Below, in pieces: positions 55,190-64,000 of a DNA stretch of 64,000 nt. Position 1 is the first letter of the stretch. Each line of letters opens with the position of its first letter. The notes below the pieces were generated by a model. The model did no database searches. It saw only the letters and a program-made list of their open reading frames with translations, and was not told where the DNA came from. This stretch comes from Chalciporus piperatus (taxonomy: Eukaryota > Basidiomycota > Agaricomycetes > Boletales > Boletaceae). The position numbers and the translations under genes are program-made. The stretch is taken from NCBI GenBank assembly GCA_038093975.1, contig JBBPTG010000072.1, forward strand, positions 62,001 to 126,000. The letters run 5' to 3'.

Positions 55190-55480
55190 CCCTGAACGTG
55201 TCTGGAATCCAAAACTCTCGCCGTCCGCTATCTGGAATCCAAATTCGTCGAGCTGTTTTCGCTCGTTGCTTTGCGCACACTGCTGCCACATGCATGAAAT
55301 CCGAGTAGTCTGGAATCCAAATCGACAGAGCTGCTTCCGCTCATTGCTACTTGAATAGCGTTGTCTAGGATCCAAATCTATTGAGCTGCTTTCGCTCATC
55401 ACTATCAATCCTCACTGCTGTCTCAAGCACTCGAAGTCTGGAATAGAATTCCATTGAGCTGTTGTCGCTCATCGCTCGAA
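55190..55480. repeat. Degenerate repeats: GGAATCCAAA and GAGCTG-TTTCGCTCATTGCT units
   Basis: Four copies of a GAGCTGYTTYCGCTCRTTGCT-like unit (near 55249, 55329, 55381, 55451), each preceded by a TCTGGAATCCAAA-like unit at short distance. A further TCTGGAATCCAAA is at about 55674. Spacing is irregular (about 50-80 bp). Confidence 0.65.
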
Positions 55481-56824
55481 CAATCCCAAACCACTCGTCA
55501 TTTCGGTTATCTGTGAAGAAACCTACAGAAACCGTGAATTTTTTTTACCGGGGGGATTGTCAAGATCACATGAAACTCCTACTTCCATCGAGTATCGAGA
55601 AGGCCGACCGGGCCAACGAACCATAGAGTTCCTCTGTGGGTTCACCGTAGGGTCTGGTTCTCCGTAGGGTTTGTCTGGAATCCAAACCAAAGAGAGGAGG
55701 TAGTGGAATGGTAGTGACACGATGAAGTGTTGCGGGAATGCACACGAAGATGTGTTACCAATGAACACCAATGGAACGTGAAGTGACACAAGGAATACAA
55801 AGTGTTATGGCAATGACACAAGTGTTACGACAAGTGACACACTATGAACACGCTAGTGTGAAGAGTACAAGAGAGTACCAAGGGTACGAACAATAATGGT
55901 GTTAACCATAATCATTTTCTTCGCTCAAAATCTCTTTCTCTCGCCCAAATTCCAAGCTGCAGTCGCTTGAAGAACCCAAATCTCTACCGAGAACGCGCAT
56001 TTCTGAGGATTTCACAATCTTCACGCTCATCACCACTCGCTTTAGCACTCGCTGCTGCAATTCTCATTGACACACTCGAGAAACGTGTTGATACAATCCA
56101 AGGAAACCTTTCTTACAAGGTTAGAACCTTACGCATTCGCAAATCTGATTGGTCGGAACGCTATACGCTTGAAGCTTCCATATCCCATGACGAACACAAG
56201 GTGAATTACATCGTTGATTCATGCTTACAAGGTCAAAACCTGAAATGCCTTGCGCATTGAAAGCTATGCGAAATCCACTCGCACGTGAACACCAAGGTCT
56301 ATTCTTGACATTGCACTGGATGCAATCAGAATTTCCCACGCTACACATCCGTCCACCCTGCGCTTACACAGCATGACTCAGAATTCTATTCGAGTCACAA
56401 TTACAACTGCATGACAGTTGATCGAGTCAGACTGACGATGAAAATATCGATTGATTGGAAACTGTGCCGAGAACCGAAAAGGTATAAAGAGTGATGTTTT
56501 ACGCTCTTGCTCTCCATTCACATCCATCATTGAAACAATCATCACAATGAACTCACATACCTTCGCCGCTGTCGTTCGCAATGTCGTCGCTCGCAACTAT
56601 CGCAATGCTCGCACTCGCAGATACGTTGTCATCATCACATGCTGTTTTGCATTTCAACTATCCCAATTCCGGCTTCTGAGAATCCTACCACCCGTCCCCA
56701 TCATCATGATTCTCGATATCATCATCATCATCGCCGTTCATTGCACAATGTTCGTGCTTCTTCACAGGTTGATATCTTTGCAAGGTCTTGATCGTCTGGA
56801 ATACGATCCATAGAGAGGAGGTAG

Positions 56825-57439
56825 TGTTACGAACGCTCAGTTCCTTATCCTAGTCTTTCCTACACTTACTACGTTTCTCTTTCACTTTTGGACTTAGTCG
56901 CTTTCTCTCCCTTTTCTGTTATCTTATCTTATCAAGATCACATCACGTGACCTGCTGACATCAGCTAGGTCTAGCCTTTCGCTTATGTAACGTGGCTGTG
57001 CGTGGCTGTGCATCTTCCCCACTGTCCATGACTCATACCGAGTCACCATGACTCAGACTCTTATTGACTCATTATGACTCACCGTGACTCATACTGACTC
57101 ACGCTGACTCATCTCGCTTCCTAGTCATATACGCTATTGGCTGTTACTCGCCATGACTCATATCTAGTCATACCTAGTCATATAGTTAAGGTTTACTAGT
57201 CATATAGTTAAGGTTTAGCCACAACATGTACAAACACTGTCAATAGTATATAAACCCGGGTTGACAAGCACTGGCTCTCCAGTCTTGTTCTCCTGGAGTT
57301 TCCTCTTCTTGAACTTCATGGGCCAAGCGCTCCTGCTTGCCTAGTCTGATCCTCAGCTCTAGTTACTGAGTTGATGTGGTTCCACTAGGGCATGTTGTCT
57401 GATGATAGCGCTAGCTCTTGATTGAGTTGAGTCGTTTCA
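56825..57439 (+). repeat. Right LTR of the gag/pol-less element
   Basis: 615 bp, nearly identical to the left LTR. Differences include a G to A in a TTGTTGACTC/TTATTGACTC stretch, a CG to TG change (TTACGTAAC/TTATGTAAC) and TTCGCTAG/TCCACTAG near the end. Confidence 0.9.
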
Positions 57440-58142
57440 CCGCCCACGACAATCTGTCAAGGTTCAAGGAAGATTTGTCACAAGCTCCCAGTTGAAGGAG
57501 GACTTTGATAAGGGAGAGGCCGAGCGGAGGGAGAAGGAGCAACTCGAAGCAGAAAAGCAGGCTAAGAAAAAGGCTGCGGAGGGATCACGACAATCGCAAA
57601 TTGAACACGACATCCGCAACAAGAGCTTTGATTCACTCTCAACGTTCCGCCGAAAAGATGACTATGTCACGCTCGCTGGTGCACTCGGGATTTCACGCGA
57701 CGGAACAGTCGAAGAGCTCAAGGCCCGTATAAAAGACTATCTCGCTGATCCCGAACATGCTGATATCGCCCAGAACCCTCGTTTCGCGGCCCTTTTCCAG
57801 TCCGTTGGAAAAACACGCAATCGAAACCCACCACCCAACTCAGCACCATCCCTCGAGTCTTCCAGCCTTCAGGACTCCAAGTCACACAGCCATTCCATGC
57901 TGCAAGCTCCCTCCGATGATTTTTCAGTTTACGACACATACGGTACATACGATCATTTTTCGCCACACAATACTCGCGGTACTACATACACTCATTTCTC
58001 GCATTATCATACCTTTGATCCATCCCAAGCAGCATCATCTTCTAATCTCGATAGGCAGCCCCCATTCGATGTAAATGCTGGCATTAATCCGTTGTCATTC
58101 TCACTGTCTAATACTTACAACTACCCTCATTATAAACCCTAG
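57440..58142 (+). pseudogene. SAP-like protein fragment, 5' cut by LTR
   Basis: The frame is open from the LTR junction (RPRQSVKVQGRFVTSSQL) through a charged helix (FDKGEAERREKEQLEAEKQA) and a SAP-like helix-extended-helix segment (YVTLAGALGISRDGTVEELKARIKDYL), then a Ser/Tyr/His-rich tail ending YNYPHYKP at 58142. SAP motifs bind AT-rich DNA. No start codon remains because the LTR at 57439 removed the N-terminus, and the missing part is not found on the far side of the LTR element. I recall related proteins as repetitive in mushroom genomes, possibly transposon-associated; that is memory, not shown here. Confidence 0.6.
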
Positions 58143-58323
58143 TTACACTTTGTTACAGCAGATTGCGAAACTAATGGCACTCGCGGCCTTTTTTTTTCTG
58201 TGCGCCGGCCAATGACCCAAAAAAGGAAATTTTGAGAGCCTGCTCGAAACTCGCATTTGGTCCTAGGCTAGATAGTCCTTACTCTGCTCGTAGACCTCAT
58301 CTTGTACACCAAACATCGATACC

Positions 58324-59498
58324 ATGCCAGCAAATACCAAAAGTGAGCCCGGGAATGTGCAACCACCACTCAAAATCAAGTTCCGTAATCCCAAACTCGC
58401 AAGTACCAACAAGAATGTGACAGAGTCGGACAATGGCACCAGCATGTCAACAGAAACTCGCCACCCGTCGAACCAGAAGTCACCAGATCTCAAGGACGCA
58501 CCAAAAGTGAATGTAGGTGAACTTTGAATCTGCATATACTCACTGTTTTGAATGTCCAGAAGCACGAGATCGCCCCGGGGAACTCAGACTTGGAGATTGA
58601 GGTCGTTGAAGGCAGGTAGTCTCTGAGCCTAAACAACACACTCATCATTTGATCTCACATGCTTCAGGCACAACGAAATTTATCTACAGCAACAACCCGA
58701 GCCGCAAGCGGAAGCAGCCCTCAGCAGACTCATTCTCCGAAGGTGAACTTGACGACGAGCATCCTCCTACAAAGCCACAGCCGAAGAAGGCCAAACAAGT
58801 CAAAGCCACCGAGGACAAGACTAATGATGTTCGCATTTTTAGGGTTTACATGGAGATCTCGTCAACCACGACTACCATGGAGCCGAAGCGACCTGGAAAG
58901 GTTGCGAAAGTGATAACGATGACAACAACTGCCACCAAAGGGCCGTTCAAGTTCGATACCTCTCGCCCCTTCTCCGATTTTCAACGCGAGGTTGCAAAAG
59001 CTCTTCCGTGTCGCGAGGTGCTCCTTCCCGTTTCGAAATTCGAGTGGAAGTTCGAAAAAGAGCCCCGATCGGCCCCGCGAAAGAAAATTTCAGATGTTGC
59101 AGGATTTGACGCCCTTATCGATGCAGTCGGCATGAGGCGAGCTACGGAGAACATCGTTGTATGGTTATACTTACCCAAGCCTGCGAAAGACGAGGAGGTA
59201 AGTCGCCAGCAATGCTGAATTATCACTGACGGTTGTCTCGTAGGACTGGGATACTGGATGTTCCGATTATGTTGAACACCCATTCGATTTCGAAGCAGAA
59301 TCTAACGAGAAGACAACGAAGGAACTGATCGTAAGTGTAAGCTTCATTCACGAAATAGAGAGTTTATAACATGTGTGTAAGGATGAGATGGCAGCGAAAC
59401 GGAGCGCTGCGGCCGTGGCCTTAGAGAATGAATATCCGATGGGAAAGATCCCAATGTTCGAAGGCAAACATGTTTGGCAGAACAACACGACGGGTAGC
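58324..59498 (+). pseudogene. Uncharacterised nuclear-type protein gene, 3' cut by Copia LTR
   Basis: Exons 58324-58512, 58560-58611, 58668-59197, 59244-59330, 59382-59498. ATG at 58324 (MPANTKSEPG). It has a basic/acidic N-terminal region with KRKQPS and KPQPKKAKQVK (NLS-like), then a folded-looking segment (FKFDTSRPFSDFQREVAKAL, VSKFEWKFEKEP, ISDVAGFDALIDAV, IVVWLYLPKP) and a last exon with EYPMGKIPMFEGKHVW. The Copia LTR starts inside the last exon and its first bases supply the stop (S-C-stop). The 58612-58667 intron reads GC-AG. It sits directly after the SAP-like fragment on the same strand, so they may have been neighbours in one repetitive unit. Function unknown. Confidence 0.62.
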
Positions 59499-59682
59499 TG
59501 TTGAGAGGGTTCCAGTGAGGAACTACTTCTGGTGCTTACCTAGCGTTGAGGTTGGTGAGTAACGTCGAACGTTGTGGTTACAAGTCAAGTTGTATTGGAA
59601 CTCAGATCGACTGAGTCCGAATGTGATATAGAACAAGCGTGGTAACTACCTTCTATACTAAGAATGTACGCTACGTTCAACA
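59499..59682 (-). repeat. 3' LTR of Copia element 2
   Basis: 184 bp, minus strand TGTTGAACG...CTCAACA, with TGTTGA/TCAACA inverted ends. It follows the purine tract exactly. Confidence 0.88.
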
Positions 59683-59753
59683 CTCCCCCTTGCTAAGTGT
59701 ACGGAGACACGTAAGCATAAATGAGGACTTCCGCATGATAAGTATCAGCGAGA

Positions 59754-62198
59754 TCAACTGGTGTAGAATACCAGACCGAGTTCGGAGCGGAACTTCTCGA
59801 ACTTGACATGTCCGAGGTTCTTTGTCAACATATCCGCTGGATTGTCAGTTCCAGGGATGTAGAAGAGTTCTACTTCTTTCCACTTCATTACGGCGTCACG
59901 TATAAAGAAGTACCGTAGTGGAATATGTTTATTACACTTCTCGGTAACGGGATTTTCACCCATAAATAGTGATCCTTGGTTGTCACCACAGACCGGTATA
60001 GCTTTTAGCTTATAACCTAGTTCTGAGAACATGTGGTGTATCCAGGATACTTGTCGTGTGCAATCACTCAATGCCATATACTCAGCTTCTGTAGAGTTGA
60101 GGGCGGTAGAGCTCTGCAAGTGTGAATTCCAAAGGAAAGCACCGTCCGCGAGTTTCAGGAAAAACCCTGTCTGCGAGTGTCTTGTGATGGGGTCTTGGCC
60201 CCAATCAGAGTCGGTACAGGCATAAATGCCATTGCCAGATGCACCATTAAAGGTAAGGGAGTACTGTCGAGTACCGACTAGGTATCGACATACGTACAAA
60301 GCCCTATCCAAGTGCTCCTTAGTAGGATTGGCGGATTGCCTTGCGAGTTGGGTAACTGCGTAGGCGATGTCTGGGCGTGTGCCTAACATCAAGTATAATA
60401 ACGAGCCTATCACCGTTTGAAAGCGCGTCCGCAATTCGAAGTTAACGGGGGCAACGTTCTTCTCTGGGTAATAACCCTGAGGAAGTGGAGTGGGTGCGGC
60501 TTTAGCATTCGTCATGCCGAAGCGTTCAAGCACCTTGTCGAGGTATTTGCACTGATCAATGTGCAGCTTTTTGCCTTCTCGACGAAGATTCATCCCAAGG
60601 AACTCTTTAGGTTCCCCGAGGTCTCGACATTCCCATGTCTTCATGAATGTGGCCTTTAGCTTGTCTACGACAGCTTTGTTAGGTCCACAGAAGAGGGCGT
60701 CATCAACGTAGACAATCGCAATGACGATATCATTTCCATTGCGGTATATGAACAGGCCGGCGTCAGTCTTGAGCCTTGTGAAGCCAAGTTCAGCCATGGA
60801 CTTGTCTAACGTGCGCCACCAGGATAATCCTGCTTGTTTGAGGCCGTATATTGCACGTAGTAGTCTTAGGACTTTGCCTTTTTTATCGGGTGGCATATAA
60901 CCCTCAGGAAACTCCATGTAGAGTTCCTCTTCCAGTTTGCCGTATAGATAGGCAGATCGTACGTCGAGACCGGTGATGTACCAGTTCTCAAGTGTGGAAA
61001 GGGCGAGCATACACCGCACCGTTTCGTATCGTACTACTGGGGAGAAGATCTGATCATAGTCTACGCCTTCAACCTGTGAGAAGCCTTTGGCTACTAGGCG
61101 AGCGCGTTTACAACCGTCAGACTTGACGTCGAATACCCAGCAATTTTAATGATCTTACGATCAGCTGGTCGATCTACAATTTCATAAACCTTGCGATCTT
61201 TGAGCATCTGAAACTCTGTTTCGCAGGCTTGTCGCCAGAGTTTTTGTTCCTCGGCAGGAAGTTTGAGTATATCACGGAATTTCCATTCGCGATAATTGGG
61301 ATTACTCATTTCATCCGGAAAATAAGCACGAGAGCAAAGATAGTTAATCAATGCCTCTCCCCCTTCCCTGGTTATGCGTTCGATCTCGTCTTCCGAAGGA
61401 GTAGAGTCGGGCATGGAACCTGGGATCGGTTGTTCACGCTGCGGTTCTCGTGATGGTTCGCCGTGTCCAATAAGCCTTTCCCAGCGAGATCTCTTCTCAA
61501 TGTCCTTAATCTGTTGTAAAGGATGACGGTCTTCGCCATAGACGTTCCCAGGACGAGTAGGGGGTCGGCGTTCACGTTGAGATCGGCGAGGTGGGGCATC
61601 AGGTGGTCCAGCTGGTGGACGAGCAGATGGCGGTGTGACAGGAGGTGCAGGCGCAGGTGCTGGTGGGGTTTCCGGGCGTGCTGGTGCTGGCTGGGGATCA
61701 GGGGCGGGTCTAGCCGCATCAGACTGATCGTCAGAGGAGTCAGAGTCCGAAGACTCGTTTTCATCATCGGTGTGTCGATGTGTTTCAGTGGGTGGGTGAC
61801 TTACGGGCCTGTGAGGGCGTGCACCGGAACACTTAGAAAACAAATGCTCATCAAAGATGGCATGTGCTGACGTGTGCATGGAGTTGTTGGGGCGCATAAA
61901 GATGTAGTTGCGCTCACTACCAGGGGCAACACCGAGATAAATCATTAATTGTGACTTAGGTTGTAGTTTCCCTTTCCTTGTTTCATCGGGAAGATGCACG
62001 TATGCACCACATCCGAATACTCTTAGGTGGGAGACGGAGGATTGTTCCCCTGTAAGTTTCTCCATAGGAGTCTTCCAGTTTAACCTAGCCATTGGTGTAC
62101 GATTGTACACGTGGGATGCATGCGTAATCGCGAATTCCCAGTAAGAATCGGGTAAGCAAGCGTGTAACCGCATCGCCTGTGCTTTGTCCATTAGTGTG
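59754..62198 (-). pseudogene. Copia element 2 integrase-RT-RNase H, one frameshift
   Basis: Integrase C-terminal part from TLMDKAQAMRLHACLPDSYW, HLRVFGCGAYVHLPDETRKGKL, a Pro-rich linker, then REWKFRDILKLPAEEQKLW and VYEIVDRPADRKIIK. At about 61138 one A is missing from an A run; restoring it would read on into WVFDVKSDG and RARLVAKGFSQVEGVDY, so a single 1-bp deletion separates the two frames. RT: LDVRSAYLYGKLEEELYMEF, YGLKQAGLSWW, AIVYVDDALF (YVDD), GSLLYLMLGTRPDIAY. RNase H: DSDWGQDP, NSTEAEYMAL, GDNQGSL, ADMLTKNLGH. Apart from this shift and the 5' truncation it is well preserved. Confidence 0.9.
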
Positions 62199-62669
62199 TG
62201 TTACGATCACTCATTCTTTCCTTCTTTGTTACCTTGTACTAAGTCCTAGTCGCTGGTTCAAGTCCTGCCTAGGCCCCTTATTTCTTACCTTGCTTTAGTC
62301 AGCGAACATTCCTTAATGTTCTTTCACCTTCCACGCTTCGTCATCGCTGACTCGTATACTTACCGAGCATGACTCATTCCTATTCGTCATGACTTGTTCT
62401 TACATATTCTGACTTGTTCTATGCCTGCCCTTAACTCGTTTCTTCACTTATATAAACCCTCGAGTTTCCTCCTGTAACCCTAACTTAGACCTACACAATC
62501 TAGCTTGGTCATTCCTCGCTTCCTTTGAACCCTCTGAGAGTTACCATCCCACTCTTGAACGGACGCTAGGCCTTAACGTGGACATCCCATCGTTAGGCTA
62601 CCTTTGAAACCCTTGTCTTTGACTAGGCTTTTGTGTCTACGCTTTAACCTACCCGGTACAAGCGTAACA
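62199..62669 (+). repeat. 5' LTR of Gypsy element 2, copy B (complete)
   Basis: 471 bp, TGTTACGATCACTC...AAGCGTAACA with TGTTACG/CGTAACA inverted ends. It contains TATATAAACCCTCGAG (core promoter). The five bases before it are GTGTG; the matching duplicate would lie outside the window. Confidence 0.9.
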
Positions 62670-63101
62670 AAAGGTCTAAGTTCCCCCTGAAGGCTACCTT
62701 CGTTGTAGACCTCCACCATTTCCCAACGACCTCGCCTCGACACCTCTCGCTGGGGCCTCCCACGAGAGACCGCTAATCCACAGAACCCCGAATCTTCTGA
62801 CTCGGGCTCACCTGAAGAGGAAGATCCCTCTAACCCCTACGACACCTCGGATCTTTATGACGAACCAATCACCACCCAAGAGGAACAAGAAGAAACCCTT
62901 CACCTCTCCCACGAATTTTCCTCGGCTGTAACTATCCCAAGGTCACCAACACCACCCTCACCGACCCCGATATCCAGAAGAGCTCCACAGTTCCCTGTGT
63001 CGCCTGCTCCCCCACGAACCCCAGCTTTCCCCACTCCTTCCCTTCCAGCGCCCGCGTTCGCACCAGGAGCGTATCAGACACCCCCTACCTTCGCAAACCC
63101 C

Positions 63102-63893
63102 ATGTCGTCCTCCAAACCCACTGAACTCCACATCGGAGCCCCAGACGCCTTTGATGGCTCCTTCGAGAAAAGCACTGCTTGGATGAATTCCATCCAATTC
63201 TATCTCACCGTCAACGGCGACGTATACAACACAGATCCCAAGAAGATCGCCTTTGCACTATCCTACATGTCCAAAGGATCGGCGGCCACCTGGGCTGCCA
63301 CCTTCCGCCGCAAAGCCATCACCGGCGCTACCGTCACCATGGGCACCTGGGCCCAATTTATTACTGATTTCGAAACCGCATTCAAACATCACGATACCGT
63401 AGGAAATGCCGTCGCCTGGCTTTCCACCAAACGAATGAAACCTCTCAAGAACGGAGAGTACTCTCCTTCCCTCTCGGAATTCATTTCAAGTTTCCAGAAC
63501 CAAGTCGCCCTGTCTGGCATCACCGACAACAACGTCCTAATCAGATACTTCTCCGTGGGGATACCCATCTCCCTTATGAGAAGAGTCAATAGCATGGATA
63601 CCGTCCCTACCACGATTGAAGATTGGTACAAACGCACCACCCAGTTCCAGACCCAATGGGAACATGCCAATGACATCGCGAATCGCAATCGCAACCCTGC
63701 CAAGCCATTCCGTCCGTTCTCCTCTGCCAATCACTCTACCCCCGCCAGAGACCCCAATGCCATGGACATCGATGTCATCCGTATCTCCAAGCTCACTCCT
63801 GAAGAGCGGAAACGCTGCCAGGAGAAGGGACTCTGCTTCCGCTGCAGGAAAGCTGGACATTGGTCCAATGCCTGCCCAGAATTCTCCTCAAAC
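63102..63893 (+). pseudogene. Gypsy element 2 copy B Gag, 3' interrupted
   Basis: ATG at 63102 (MSSSKPTELHIGAPDAFD). The open frame continues upstream to about 62730 with an acidic then Pro/Ser-rich N-terminus (EEDPSNPYDTSDLYDE, SPTPPSPTPISRRAPQ), so the real start may be earlier. Capsid-like region as in copy A; knuckle CFRCRKAGHWSNACPEF. Translation would run five residues into the antisense LTR and stop at 63914. Confidence 0.83.
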
Positions 63894-64000
63894 TGTTACG
63901 CTTGTACCGGGTAGGTCAAAGCATAGACACAAAAGCCTAGTCAAAGACAAGGGTTTCAAAGGTAGCCTAACGATGGGATGTCCACGTTAAGGCCTAGCGT
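63894..64000 (-). repeat. Antisense LTR of Gypsy family 2 at window end
   Basis: Reverse complement of the last 107 bp of the LTR at 62563-62669, starting at its exact terminus (TGTTACGCTTGTACCGGG). The remainder is outside the window. Confidence 0.9.

Larger units (their letters stand above)
52747..57439 (+). mobile_element. LTR element with 615-bp LTRs and no gag/pol (LARD-like)
   Basis: Two 615-bp direct repeats (52747-53361 and 56825-57439), both starting TGTTACGAACG and ending GTCGTTTCA, differ at only a handful of positions. A purine tract (AGAGAGGAGGTAG) precedes the right copy. The 3463-bp interior has no Gag, protease, RT or integrase in any frame. It holds a CGTCGTC-rich stretch, a relic of the Gypsy 3 leader (54041-54380), and degenerate repeats (55190-55480). 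The five bases outside (GCGGC and CCGCC) do not match. Confidence 0.83.
59499..62198 (-). mobile_element. Copia element 2 (5' truncated) with short 184-bp LTR
   Basis: Minus-strand Ty1/Copia: integrase C-terminus, RT and RNase H, purine tract AAGGGGGAG, and a compact 3' LTR. The 5' part (gag, protease, integrase core, 5' LTR) is removed by the Gypsy LTR starting at 62199. Confidence 0.9.
62199..64000 (+). mobile_element. Gypsy element 2, copy B (runs off window)
   Basis: LTR, leader and gag nearly identical in arrangement to copy A. Gag is interrupted after its zinc knuckle at 63893 by an antisense LTR of the same family that continues to the window end. Confidence 0.87.

Overview
The window looks like a piece of a filamentous basidiomycete genome, most likely a mushroom-forming Agaricomycete. 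The reasons are many short introns (about 46-73 bp) with fungal splice signals, a large-family type F-box/LRR-like gene, a PTH11/rhodopsin-like receptor gene, an FRE-type ferric reductase, and a dense load of Ty3/Gypsy, Ty1/Copia and hAT elements. No bacterial operon or ribosome-binding-site logic applies. All gene models here were spliced by hand, and each complete model was checked to sum to a multiple of three.

Region A, 1-28 kb, is genic. It is bracketed by two paralogous genes for a ZNFX1/UPF1-like SF1 helicase with an NF-X1-type cysteine region. The first (1-6775, +, 5' end outside the window) continues into three CbxX/CfqX-type AAA ATPase modules, a polyproline tract, a coiled coil and a terminal Cys motif. 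The second (22836-27286, -, complete, 1411 aa) has the same helicase and zinc region but ends in a long charged coiled coil with no AAA module. Between them lie an F-box gene (9458-11231, +), a ferric reductase (11705-14010, -, 11 exons), a seven-helix receptor-like gene (about 15128-16312, -), a decayed SDR (17068-18368, -), an intact SDR paralogue (18856-20123, -), and a third SDR relic near 21.4-21.7 kb.

Region B, 28-64 kb, is a nested transposon zone. In order it holds: a pogo/Tigger-like C-terminal relic; a truncated Copia element (-); an 8-bp-period tandem array of about 0.85 kb with a hairpin at each end; an intact-looking hAT transposon (33590-37328) adjoining the broken pol of a Gypsy element (37329-43303, -) that has an extra ORF upstream of gag; a gag-protease fragment of a second Gypsy family (+); a chromodomain Gypsy element (about 45982-52088, +) with a hAT-derived MITE in its leader; a 4.7-kb LTR element with 615-bp LTRs and no gag/pol (52747-57439); two truncated host-type or transposon-associated genes (57440-59498); a second Copia element (59499-62198, -); and a second copy of Gypsy family 2 that runs to the window end.

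The two helicase paralogues are the most interesting host genes. The hAT/MITE pair and the coding-deficient LTR element are the most interesting mobile features. No CRISPR array, rRNA or tRNA was found.
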